Source of the DNA: Cepaea nemoralis
Lineage: Eukaryota; Mollusca; Gastropoda; Stylommatophora; Helicidae
NCBI GenBank assembly: GCA_014155875.1
Contig: JACEFZ010026857.1
Span: forward strand, 1-64,000
Reading direction: 5' to 3'
Length of the DNA: 64,000 bases
A model generated the notes under the pieces. That model was not told the origin of the DNA and searched no databases. It saw only the letters and a program-made list of their open reading frames with translations. The position numbers and the translations under genes were made by a program. Positions 22,791 through 33,729 of this stretch are shown here, one piece after another (the stretch's first letter is position 1; the number at the start of each line of letters is the position of its first letter).

Positions 22791-22867
22791 CCAAGCATTA
22801 AAAATTTGGCACTCAGAAAATAGAAGTAGATATCGAGAGATTGCTTATATTATCAATGGCACTATTA

Positions 22868-22990
22868 TATTATCCTGTCGGAGATTCGATCCTAGACCAG
22901 CTGCCAGCCAAGTCTTAGGGCCTGGTCTGCTCTGCCATGACATTTTATCTTCAGGTTGCATTTCCTCGCACCGGGATAAGGCTTGTACCC
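22868..22990 (+). repeat. Dispersed repeat B (copy 2)
   Basis: Matches 8068-8195 (GATCCTAGACCAG, TTAGGGCCTGGTCTGC, CTGCCATGACATTTTATC). The match ends near GGGATAAGGCT. Confidence 0.7.
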
Positions 22991-23220
22991 TCCCAATGGC
23001 GCTCTTCCGTCCGAAGCAGCTGACACAATGTGGGGTGTCGGGTTTGGTAAGCGCCGCCCAACGTTCGGCTAACAGAAAGCAGGTAGTACCTTCTGTTGTC
23101 GTTACGGTAGCTCAGTCACATCTAAAACCTGACACTACACGACACAACAAATCAACGATTTTATCATAATACTCTTCTTCGGCAAAAACACAAACAGGTC
23201 TAAAGAAAAACATAAAATAA

Positions 23221-23224
<4 letters not shown>
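22991..23224. other. No feature recognised
   Basis: The 134-codon frame at 22765-23169 runs across repeat B into unique sequence and shows no domain. Confidence 0.4.

Positions 23225-23312
<88 letters not shown>
23225..23312. repeat. (AT)n microsatellite
   Basis: About 44 AT dinucleotides without interruption. Confidence 0.97.
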
Positions 23313-23315
<3 letters not shown>

Positions 23316-23448
23316 GAACAAGTTTTGTATGCACCCTCGTGCAACAAAATAGGTACATACAAACATTAGATCGGCAATATTTTCAAACACTACACAGTCA
23401 TTAGAAATACACCCTGTATATATAAATGCAGAGTATTTTAACATAGGA

Positions 23449-24105
23449 GACGGTCATTTGCTTGCTTCTATAGACAGTCATTTGCTTGCTTCCACAGACA
23501 GTCATTTGCTTGCTTCCACAGACGGTCATTTGCTTACTTCCACAGACAATCATTTGCTTGCTTCCATAGACAATCAGTTGCTTGCTTCCACAGACAATCA
23601 TTTGATTGCTTCCACAAACAGACATTTGCTTGCTTCCACAGACAATAATTTAGTTGCTTCCACAGACAATCAGTTGCTTGCCTCCATAGACAGTCATTTG
23701 CTTGCTTCCACAGACGGTCATTTGCTTGCTTCCACATACAGTCATTTGCTTGCTTCCACATACAGTCATTTGCGTGCTTCCATAGACAGTCATTTGCTTG
23801 CTTCCACATACAATCAATTGCTTGCTTCAACAAATAGTCATTTGGTTACTTTAATCGACGACCAATTCATTGCACCATCCAGACGGTCAATTCGTTTCTT
23901 TAACTAGACGATCAATTCATAACTTTAACTAGTCGATCAGTTCGTTGCTTTCACCAAAACAATCACTTCGTCACCAGACGATCAGTTCTTTCCTTTCACT
24001 AGACTATCAATCTGTTCCTTTCACCAGACTATCAATCTGTTCCTTTCACCAGTCGATCAATTAGGTACTTTAATTAAACGATCAATTCATTGCTTTGGCT
24101 GAACG
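23449..24105. repeat. 24-bp minisatellite, about 27 copies, decaying rightward
   Basis: Units of CAGTCATTTGCTTGCTTCCA plus CAGA are regular to about 23850. They then decay into CGATCAATTCGTTGCTTT-type units to 24105. The unit is 8 codons, giving a 149-codon plus-strand frame of DSHLLAST repeats (23458-23907) and a minus-strand frame of KQANDCLW repeats (23534-23833); I regard both as artefacts. Confidence 0.92.
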
Positions 24106-24189
24106 ATCAATCCATAGCTTGTGGCTGACTGCCTCTTGTTCTCTTACCGCAGTAAATAAATGCCAATGCCGTTTCAGGCACCTACTTTG

Positions 24190-24300
24190 AAGTGGGACTC
24201 GATACAGGATTGAAACCGCCACAGCTTGGTAGCTAGCCCGACTACCTGCCAGTAGGGTATTCATGTGCTACAGTCACCATCGAGGCTGACTTTTTAAAAA
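24190..24300 (-). mobile_element. Possible tRNA-headed SINE fragment (minus strand)
   Basis: On the minus strand GGTTTCAATCC is a fair B box with a TAGTCGGGCTAGCTACCAAG segment upstream, similar in layout to the family 2 head. No tail match was found. Confidence 0.35.
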
Positions 24301-24424
24301 GTTAACTTGGGCTACCAGCATACAATGAGTACCAGAAAATAACATGGGAAATAAAGAAATTCGACTCGATAATGGCTACCTTACCAGCTGAGTACCGATT
24401 AATCTGTAACACAGTTACCATCAT

Positions 24425-24690
24425 TTGCCATGCCAGCTGGCGTAGGCGTTCATGTCTCTACACAGATCTGGGTCTTTAGTGTTCTGGATCAATTCTGTTG
24501 ATGATATTCCTCCACGCCATCTTCTCTGCCTACCCAGCATCATTTCTCTCGGTCTGCCTCTTTTCCCATTAATCTTTCCAGTCGTCACGATGTTCCCCAA
24601 CGCCTCTCATCTCATCACATTATCAAAGAAAGCGGTTTGTCTCTTTTTTATTGTTGTATATAATGTCCTAGTTTCATTAACCTCTTTTAT
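24425..24690 (-). pseudogene. LINE C-terminal fragment (minus strand)
   Basis: Minus-strand reading gives a diverged relative of the RTE-like C-terminus: GNIVTTGKINGKRGRPREMM, then LGRQRRWR and INRIDPEH. It belongs to a different subfamily from the 22-kb and 50-kb copies. Confidence 0.65.
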
Positions 24691-25125
24691 TTTGGGGTCA
24701 ATGTTTCTTAGATCTGATGATGGAGGGTAAATATTGGGGTCGATGTTTCCTAGCTATAATGATGGCAGGTATATGTTAAGGTCCACGTTTCTTAGATCTA
24801 ATGGTGTAAGGTCAATCTTTGAACCAATGTTTCCTAGATCTTATGAAGGTAGGCCAGCGTTTGGGGCCGATGTTTTCCAGATCTTATGAAAGTAGAAAAG
24901 TATTTGGTGGCCGATGTTTCCTAGATCTTATGAAGGTAGGCCAATATTTGGGGCCGTTGTTTCCCAGATCTCACAACTATAGACCAGCATATCGGGCCGA
25001 CGTTCCCTATACCTAATGAATGTAAGCCAGTATTTGTGGGTCGATCTTTCCTAGATCTAACGACGGTAGGCATCATTTGGGGGCCAACCTTTACTGTATC
25101 TACTGACCTTAGGTAGTATTTGGGG
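24690..25125. repeat. 43-bp minisatellite, about 10 diverged copies
   Basis: Units of GATGTTTCCTAGATCTTATG plus AAGGTAGGCCAGTATTTGGG plus GCC. Copies differ by many substitutions and small indels, so this is an old array. Confidence 0.85.
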
Positions 25126-25354
25126 AAAAGAAAGAATATCAACAGATCTCAATTATAACCAACGCTGCAGAAGCAGGTTGAACAAGGTCGAATTTTTATT
25201 TTTTATTTTCGAAAATATTGGATTAGATTGGAAACATTTGGGTACCAGTACAGTATATGCAAATTCAAAAATATTAAAATATGTTATTCAACATGAACAA
25301 CCTTTCACGTTGTTTCAATGTTAGAAACAAATTTTCGCATTCGGCGAGCGCTGT

Positions 25355-25708
25355 GTCTCTCTTCCACTCTCTTTTATTCTATCTCTTATTCTCTCTTTTA
25401 CTCCCTCTCTTACACCTTCTCTTTTACTATCTCTCTTACTCTCTCTTTCTCTCTCTCTCTTCACCCCCCTCTTTATTACCACCTCTTACTATCATTCTTT
25501 ATCTCTTACTCTCTCTATTACACTCTCTTAGCCTCGTACTTTCTCTTTCTCTCACTATCTCTCTTACTCTCTGTGTTAATCTCTCTATTACTCTCTCTTT
25601 CATTTTCTCTATTAATATCTCATATTCTCTTTCTTTCTCACCTACTCTCTCTCTCTCTTTATTACTTTCTCTTTGCCTTTTACTTTTTCTTTCTGCCACT
25701 ATCTCTTT

Positions 25709-25753
<45 letters not shown>

Positions 25754-25815
25754 TACATATCCTTCTCTCTCACTATCTCTCTTACTCTCTGTCTCTCTCT
25801 CTCTCACTAACACAA
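25355..25815. repeat. CT-rich microsatellite
   Basis: A pyrimidine tract of CTCTCTTAC and CTCTTT pieces ending in (CT)n. The 191- and 198-codon frames and the minus-strand Arg/Glu frame are artefacts. Confidence 0.92.
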
Positions 25816-26587
25816 CATATACGCGAACACAAGCACCTACACCCAGTTATCTTTAGATCTCTAGTCAAACAAACGACGATAGAAGAACACCGCATTTGCA
25901 GATCAAACGAATAAATCAACATAAATACAATGAAACCACGTGCATAACTTATCCACCAATATCAAATATACATTTCAAAAAATATATTAAACCAAAAATC
26001 TAGCAAACAACAAAGCTATGTCATCGCTTTTACACGCTTAGAATTCTGAACCGCATATTTACAAATACTACCCTATGAAAACCAGAACAGAAAACTGGAC
26101 TGCTAATCTTGAGTCTAAATGCAGGTATATCAAAGCAATAAGATCAAAACGAAAATTAAGCCATCCCAAAGGACAGCTGCTATTCAAGCATTAAACACGG
26201 GTGTAGTGAATAGAAAAACTGAATAGTAATTGTGCTAAAGCAATGAAGTTTGAGCGCACAACAGCTCATGGCCCATTTAAGCTATTGGACGCTTGTTTGC
26301 TTCATTCATTCAGACCTTGGACATATTACAATGTGAGTGTGCGCTTATTTTGTTTCGATTGCGTGGTTTGTTTCAATAATAATTTGGTAGAGATTTTTAT
26401 TTGATTCCAACCCACAACTTTGTGAAACGAAATCCCAGTTATGTCAACACGAGCGAACCAAGCACACACTTACAACAGCTTAAACAATGTTGCATGTGCC
26501 CTGCAGGAAGTTGCCATCAACCCCAACTCCAGGCTGACTTACTAGGCAATTTTACGTTCAGTAGTTTGCCATTACATTTTGACCGAG
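25816..26587. other. No feature recognised
   Basis: AT-rich unique sequence. A small frame at 26401-26664 runs into the SINE head below. Confidence 0.45.
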
Positions 26588-26702
26588 TAGTCAACGTTGA
26601 AGTCCAACTGACCAGTGTGGGGAACGATCCCACTATCCCACCATCAGCGCACCGGAAGTTTTAAAGCTAGCGCTCTTATCTATTCGGTTACGTCGACCTG
26701 TT
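26588..26702 (-). mobile_element. tRNA-headed SINE fragment (minus strand)
   Basis: On the minus strand: CGACGTAACCGAATAGATAA (box A region), CTTCCGGTGCGCTGATGG and a degraded B box GGGATCGTTCCCC. The middle part is nearly identical to 17688-17702 (CTTCCGGTGCGCTGATGG). The tail is not identifiable. Confidence 0.7.
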
Positions 26703-26889
26703 TTCAAAAAGAACATATATTATATTTATTTGTCTCTCTCTTCTCTCTCCCCGCCCTGCTCCGACTCAGGATATTTGTAACAATGTTCACTATTTCTGTC
26801 CCACATTCATTTTGTACTGTAAATATAATTATGGCGTTTGAGATGATTATTAATACTTACAGAACAGACATTATATATCTGAAATAAGA

Positions 26890-27730
26890 CAAGCAGTAAA
26901 ATATTAGGAGTAGAAGTAAGAGAGAACTAGAAATGAAGGCATGCGACTAAAAGTGAAAACAATATTGTGAGTAATAGGAAGAAGATAAATTAGAAATGAA
27001 ATGAAGTTATGAAAAAAGAACAGAACAATACATAAAGTAAGAGGAACATATGAGTATAAGACGCAAAGACAACATCATAGGGAATAACTGATAGGGACAA
27101 ACTTATAAATAAATCTATAACACACGCTGAAACAAAATAGAGTGTAACGTTGAAGAGACACATTCAGGAATTAATAAATAACACGAAACGTGAGAACAAG
27201 ATAGGGAGTAACTGGAAGAGACACAATCATGAATGATGTTATATGAAGACAAGAGAAGAAAATACTAAGTAACAAGAAGAGACAAAACGGAAATGAAGTT
27301 ATAACAACAAAATAAAATATGATGGGAAGAAACAAGAAGAGACATAAACAGGAACAATGTTATAAGAAGACAAGAGAATACGACAGGGAGTAACAAGAAG
27401 AAACAACACAAAATTTGAGGTATAATAACAAAAGAGAATACAGCGGGAATAACAGGAAGTTACAGAATCTGAAATGCAGTCATAAGAAGGAAAGATAACA
27501 ATGTATCTAGTAACAGGAAGACGCCGAATAAGAAATTATGGTATAGGAAGAAAATAGAATAATAGAGCTGATAATAATATGGAGAGCCAGAATTAGAATA
27601 GAAACAGTACAACAAGTGGGATCAAAATAAGAAGTCACAGGAAGTGACAGAATCAGAAATGACGTCATAAGAAGAAAAGGAAATAATATGGAGTGTAACA
27701 GGAAGGGAGAGAATCAGAAATGAATAATCA
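26890..27730. repeat. Ancient A-rich tandem array, period about 57-60 bp
   Basis: Diverged units built on GGGAGTAACAGGAAGAGACA, GAATCAGAAATGAAGT and TATAAGAAGAAAAGAGAATA recur about 14 times. Period and sequence wander, so this is a heavily decayed satellite and not coding. Confidence 0.7.
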
Positions 27731-28120
27731 ATACGACACGTGAGAGCAGCACTGAACTTCGTACCGCCAAGAAGTAGACCACGAATGTACAACCACAGAC
27801 CAAGATATGAGGCGAGAGACGAATGGAGTCATGCTTGGGAAGACTATCGATGAAGCACTCCCTGAAAGAAGAACACCCTGAGATGGGTCCGGAACCTGTT
27901 AATGTTAACTCCAAGCCTTAGAAGCGCACGATCCTGAAAAACATGTCCAGCAGCAATAAAGAAGAAAACAACAGCAAGCCAGAAACGGACAGAAATTATG
28001 AAGCGAAATACGATGCTCTATCTCCACAAGCAGATGCAGAAAAGAAACTCCTTAATAGCCCCAATTATAACACGTCGACAGACTGACAGTTGATCGGGGC
28101 CCCAACACTTCTTTATTCAA
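27731..28120. other. No feature recognised
   Basis: No motif recognised; the frame at 27714-27914 (-) has no domain. Confidence 0.45.
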
Positions 28121-28122
28121 AC

Positions 28123-28215
28123 GAGCAGCAGCGGCAGCAAAAGCACCAGCGGCAGCAAAAGCAGCAGCGGCAGCAGCAACAGTAGTAGCAGCAGCAGCAG
28201 CAGTAGCAGCAGCAT
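28123..28215. repeat. (CAG)n microsatellite
   Basis: AGCAGC/GGCAGC triplets, interrupted. The minus-strand Leu-rich frame is an artefact. Confidence 0.9.
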
Positions 28216-28296
28216 CAGCAGCTGCACTGGTACTAAATTACGTATACAAACAACATTCGGCAAACTGCACATCGGGATAGGAGCACAGATATGATT

Positions 28297-28375
28297 CGGA
28301 AATCTGGTGATCCTGTGAGATGGCGAATCATGGCCGCTCATACTTATCGGCGTGGTTAACAATGGTCATGATCAT
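28297..28375 (+). mobile_element. RTE-like LINE 3' terminal fragment
   Basis: TGGTGATCCTGTGAGATGGC, AATCATGGCCGCTCA and TTATCGGCGTGG match the last 70 bp of the 22-kb copy (22262-22320) and the reverse complement of 50190-50250. Confidence 0.8.
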
Positions 28376-28529
28376 TGGGCAACTGCGGTGATCTTCTGGG
28401 AGTGGAAGAGATGGTATAAATAACTGTTTAAGGTAGGAATTATTAGAATAATAATTGTAACATAGCGTGTTTGTGTAACACCCGGCTGGGGAACACGGTC
28501 AAATAATAACCAGGAAAGCCATCTTCATT

Positions 28530-28925
28530 TTAGAGCTCTCTTGGATACAATGAGGCAATACACAAGCAGACAAGTGAGGAATCACGTTGAAGCTTCGGCG
28601 CTGTAGTATCATAAAAGAATGTTGACAACACGGGGGGCGGATAGAAAGAGCAATGAGGAAATCCTGAAAGTAGTTAACTCACAAAGAGAACTGGTCACTC
28701 ACATCAGAAGATGACAGAGCAAACATTCTTTGGCCATGCCTGGAGAGGGGGGTGGGGGGTGGGGAGCTGTCCTATGTCGTCACAACGGGAAGACCAGAAG
28801 AGAAGATGCTGGACAGTATTACACCTCGGCATGGAGGAACATCAGTATTAGAAATGGCTGGCAGCTCAAGACACAGAAGGCTGTGGACAGACATGATTAC
28901 CAACACCACACTGCCTGGACTACAA
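28530..28925 (+). pseudogene. LINE C-terminal fragment, frameshifted
   Basis: Plus-strand pieces in order: VEASAL, RMLTTRGADRKSNEEILKVV (the usual RMLRIPWTDRK site, degraded), LVTHIRRRQS, VVTTGRPEEKMLDSITPRHG and WTDMITNTTLPG. The IRRRQ and TTG-K/R segments identify the C-terminus of an RTE-like or related LINE. A G-rich insertion at 28750-28770 shifts the frame. Confidence 0.7.
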
Positions 28926-29034
28926 GAAGAATCTACACAACAACCATATATGACCATTGCTACAATTTGCATCACGTGCTCTGCTAAGAACGATTACTCC
29001 TCCGGTCTGCTTTCTGTATATTTGTGTGTTTGGC

Positions 29035-30000
29035 TTGTTATCGTTCACTCGCTTTCAACTCGAGCCTAGTCCACACAATACTAAATTATAAAGGTTACTC
29101 TCCCTATTACAAGTATCCCTCGCCAAGAGACGAACCTTCTCCGACTTCTCAAGTACTAGTAATTTACACCCCCCCCCCCCCCCCAAGTCAAGGACGAAAT
29201 CTTAACATTTAGATCAAACTTACCGACATGTGGAACGAGCTAACCACGACCGCGGTCAACTTAACTCTTTCGCTACCAAACAAAAATTGGGCTGTGACCA
29301 AACAGAAATTTATGGCAGAAAATTGGAAGTAGGGGTGTGTTACAATAATGATTTTAAAATGGTTAAAACGGTAGCAGATCTATTGTATTACATATCAAAT
29401 TAAAGAGGATTGCACAAGGAACATGACAGTGTTAAAAATTAATTGATAGGTTACAAATATTATGACAATAATTATAGGTTTAATAATAACAACTGAAATT
29501 AAAGAGGTAAAAATTATTTAAAAAACTGCTCTTATTAGGTGTTTTCTACACTCCTATACTGCTAATCATGTTTAATTTACTGAATAATCAAACAAACACC
29601 ACTTGTCTTCAAGAATATAAACAGTATTACTCATTAAAATCACCCAAAAGGAAGTTTTGCTGCATATTCTGAACCATGTCTCTTTCACAAATAATGAAAA
29701 AAAAACAATGGCAGAAAATGGATGTAGGGGTGTGTCTCAATAATGTTATGAAATACAAATGTTTTACCGCACAATGATGATAAAGATATGTACCGGCCAT
29801 GTAAATTTTCAGTTTACTGTAACTTAAAATTCTGAAACGGAGCAGAAATGTATCAAATAAACCACTGATCATTTTGTGGCCATAAAAGTACCAATTGCTA
29901 CCACAGCGGATCAAATGTGGCACCAGATGGACCCTTGGTAGCGAAAGAGTTAAACGTGTTAAACGTCTCGGCCACGCGAGTCTGAATTTCCGATGTTTAA
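29035..30000 (-). mobile_element. SINE, family 2 (minus strand), split by a TTAA element
   Basis: 29035-29260 holds the reverse complement of the family 2 tail and body (TCCCTATTACAAGTATCCCT, CAAGTCAAGGACGAAAT). 29954-30000 holds the head (minus strand CGCGTGGCCGAGACGTTTAA). Removing 29261-29953 restores the same order of parts seen in the intact plus-strand copy at 8418-8700. A C homopolymer at 29170-29184 interrupts the body. Confidence 0.75.
29261..29953. mobile_element. 693-bp TTAA-flanked MITE, piggyBac-like
   Basis: TTAACTCTTTCGCTACCAA at 29261 is matched by the inverted TTGGTAGCGAAAGAGTTAA ending at 29953. TTAA on both sides is the piggyBac target, and CTCTTTCGCTACC resembles common piggyBac-type ends (CCCTTTGCC...). 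Inside, ATGGCAGAAAATTGGAAGTA (29310) is repeated as ATGGCAGAAAATGGATGTAG (29708). No transposase is present; the minus-strand frame 29627-30037 crosses the element edge and has no motif. The element sits inside a family 2 SINE. Confidence 0.8.
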
Positions 30001-30850
30001 TATCAACATTCTGTCTATTATGAATTCCCGCGTTCAATTTGTCCCCTAAGGCAGACTACATAACGGAAACATAAGATGCTTTTCAAATTTTATTTTTTCC
30101 GTGGGATCATGTCTATTACCACCATTGTGAATTCCCCTTAGTGGTGTTTTTGATTCTGCTACAGCCATTTCCGTCTTGACGGGTCTTGGTGACGCAAGAG
30201 AGTCAATGAGAATCGTAAAATGCATTTTATGACTGCGATTAAAGTATTACACACATTTCACGCATGACGCCCTCTGTTGTAATGTTGTGATGAAATGTTC
30301 CATATAGAAACAAACCAGAAAAAGGAAACTAAGTCTTCCTGAACTTGTTATGTGCTTGTGCAAAATCATAATAACATCATACTCATTGGTATCATTGCCA
30401 TCACGTGTCTTGCCGGATGGCGTTGATGATCATGCTTGTCTACATCTTGCAATATATCAATTTGTGTTGAGGCTTTTCCGTTTTATGAAATAAGACTCTG
30501 TCTTCATCAAGCTCTATTTTCATAAATATAGTCAAAAATTATGACGGTCTCTGTTTATTTTTGTAACACCTAGTCGTTATGTTTTAGTCTCTTTTATGTC
30601 TTTTAATTCCCCATTTTTTGTACAAGGAGTTATTAACATTCTTTGTAAAACCATAGCACAGAAGTCTCAAGTAATGTTTTTCGCTTGTTTACTAATTGTC
30701 TTGGGGATACAGTGATAGATGAAGGCAGAGTGACACGAAGATCAAAAATAGAAAACGAATGGCCATCATTATCTTCAACAATATGAAAGAAAAATATTAA
30801 GATCTATAGATATAAATATCAAATTTAAATGAGCCTTACCAAATGTTACA
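30001..30850. other. No feature recognised
   Basis: AT-rich sequence with no frame over 60 codons and no repeat seen. Confidence 0.5.
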
Positions 30851-30924
30851 CGCACGCACACACGCACGCACGCACACATACATACATACAGAGAGAGAGA
30901 GAGCGAGAGAGAGAGAGAGAGGGA

Positions 30925-31014
<90 letters not shown>

Positions 31015-31028
31015 AATATATATATATA
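30851..31028. repeat. (CA)n, (GA)n, (CA)n, (TA)n compound microsatellite
   Basis: CACGCA, (GA)n, (CA)n and then (TA)n to 31028, where the next element begins with ACTAGCAGACCC. Confidence 0.95.
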
Positions 31029-31121
31029 CTAGCAGACCCGGCCCGGCTTCGCCCAGCCCCTGGTGGGGAGCATCTCATTTAATTCATATAAGTAGTCATA
31101 TAAGTTCTCGTTTACGTTACC

Positions 31122-31600
<479 letters not shown>

Positions 31601-31722
31601 TAATCATTTATTGGTTGCAGTTAGAACAACCTTAGATAAACGAAGACCAACTTACAAAAAGCATTAGGAAGAGCACTTGAAAGATCTTTACATCTTCCCC
31701 AACAATTAACTTGGGTAAATGG

Positions 31723-32805
31723 AGCGGCGGCAGCAGCAGCAGAAGAAGAAGAAAAAGGAGGAGTAGAAGCTGGGAGGAGGAAGAGGGAGGTGGAGGAGGG
31801 AGGAGGAGGGAGGAGGAGGAGGGAGGAAGAGATAGGCGGAGAGAGGAGGAGGAAGGAAGAGGAGGGAGGAGTAGGAGTAGGGAGGAAGGAGGAGGGATTA
31901 GGAGGAGGAGAGAAGAGGAGGAGGGAGGAGGAGGAAGGAGGTAGAGGGAGGAGGAGGAGAGAGGAGGAGGAGGAGAGAGAGGAGGAGGAGGAGAAAAGAG
32001 GAGGGAGGAGGGAGGAGGGAGGAGGAGGAGGGAGGAGGGAGATAAGGGAGGAGGGAGGAGAAGGAGGGGAGAAGGGAGGAGGAGGAGGGAGGATGAGGGG
32101 GAAGGAGGGAGGAGGGAGGAGGAGGAAGAAGAGAGGAGGAGAAGGGAGGAGGAGTGATTAGGAGGAGGAGGAGAGCAAGGAGGAGGGGAGGAGGGAGGAG
32201 GAGGAAGAGGGAGGAGGAGGGAGGAGGAGGGGAGGAGGAGTAAGGGAGGAGGAGGAAGAGGGAGGAGGAAGAGGGAGGAGGAAGGAGGGAGGAGGAGGGA
32301 GGATGAGGGAGGAGAAGAACGCAGGAGGAGGAGGGGGAGGAGGAGGAGGGAGGAGGAGAGGGAGATGGAGGAGGAGGAGGGAAGAGGAGGAGGGAGGAGG
32401 CGGAGGAGGGAGGAGGAGGGAGGAGGTAGAGGGAGGAGGAGGAGGGAGGAGGAGAGAGGATGAGGAGGGAGGAGGAGAATGGAGGAGGAGGGATGAGGAG
32501 GGAGGAGGAGAGGGAGGAGGAGGGAGGAGTAAGGGGAGGAGGAGGAGGGAGAAAAAGGGAGGAGAAGGAGGAGGAGGGAGGAGGAGGGATGAGGGGGGAC
32601 GTAGGAGGAGGAGGGAGGAGGAGGGAGTAGGAGGAGAGAGGAGGAGAAGGGAGGAGGAAGGAAGAGGAATGATTAGGAGGAGGGAGGAGGGCGAGGAGGT
32701 AGGAGGAGGAGGGAGGAGGAGGAGAAAGAGGGAGGAGGAGGAAGGAGAGGGGGAGGGGAAGAGGAAGAGGGTAGGAGGAGGAGGGGGAGAGGAGGAGGAG
32801 GAGGA
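31723..32805. repeat. About 1.08 kb homopurine (GGA/GAGGAG) tract
   Basis: Almost no C or T on the plus strand for over 1 kb. Built from GGAGGAGGGAGGA units with AGA interruptions, without a stable longer period. Confidence 0.95.
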
Positions 32806-32895
32806 TTATAACGCATATGCGTGTAGAAAATTTCATCTCAATCGGATGGGCCGTTCGCGAACGCAGTAAAGGACATACACACACACATCCTTTTT

Positions 32896-32902
<7 letters not shown>

Positions 32903-32961
<59 letters not shown>

Positions 32962-32967
32962 TATATA

Positions 32968-33060
<93 letters not shown>
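32903..33060. repeat. (AT)n microsatellite
   Basis: About 78 AT/TA dinucleotides with a few AAATAT interruptions. Confidence 0.96.
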
Positions 33061-33062
<2 letters not shown>

Positions 33063-33082
33063 ATGAATAGGGCACATTATCG

Positions 33083-33205
33083 TGGTTACACCAAACGACA
33101 CAAGAAACCACTAAAAGAAATAAAAACGAGAAAGACACAAAACTGTGGTTATACCAACCGACATAACAAACCAATGAAAGAAATAAAACAAAAAGTAAAG
33201 GACCA
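33083..33205. repeat. 63-bp tandem duplication
   Basis: TGGTTACACCAAACGACACA at 33083 is repeated as TGGTTATACCAACCGACATA at 33146. The period is 21 codons; no function is inferred. Confidence 0.8.
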
Positions 33206-33419
33206 GTTAATTTGCCTTCAAGCGAGTTAGGCATATGCTTCTGGACCCATATTTTATCGACCATTCGGCACTGGGAGGGTGCTCTGATCAGTTCCACACC
33301 GCCCGTCTTTACTTCCCGAAACATTTCATGGTACTCATATAAGACTAGGTCGACCTTGGAGGCCGTCTCCCTGGCGAAAGGTGTTAAGGTCGCTGTTCGT
33401 AATCACGTATACCCACGTA

Positions 33420-33612
33420 CCAAACACAGATGCGCGAGATTCGGCAGCGGATCGCGTCGTGTTGGTTTCTTACGGAAGGGTATGTGAGCCGGTGGTTCAG
33501 AAAGCAATGGCAAACTACTGAACGTCAAACTTGCCAAGATATCAACAGGTGCTGAAAAATAGTAGTGGTGACTGCAATGTCCTGTAAATAGGATATGCAA
33601 CATAAAAAGAAA
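33420..33612 (+). mobile_element. SINE, family 1 (copy d)
   Basis: GATTCGGCAGCGGATCG is shared with the head at 41937. The tail reads GGTTCAGAAAGCAATGGCAA, ACTTGCCAAGATATCAACAG, TGACTGCAATGTCCTGTAAA and GGATATGCAAC, ending in AAAAAGAAAA. The left boundary is unclear. Confidence 0.75.
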
Positions 33613-33729
33613 AGACTTTGGAGCCTACGTCAATTTAAAAAAAAAAGAGACTATTACACAAGTCAGAAAGAAGAGCACAAGAATGCTAAATGGCACAGAC
33701 ACCTGGACAACGAACAATCATTTGTTAAG

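Noticed and set aside
25281..25914. 191- and 198-codon frames of Leu/Ser
   Set aside because: CT microsatellite read in two frames.
29627..30037. 136-codon minus-strand frame, considered as a piggyBac remnant
   Set aside because: It crosses the edge of the TTAA element into the flanking SINE and has no transposase motif.
31898..32884. 328-codon minus-strand frame rich in Leu/Ser/Pro
   Set aside because: It is the complement of a GGA microsatellite; composition and lack of any domain show an artefact.
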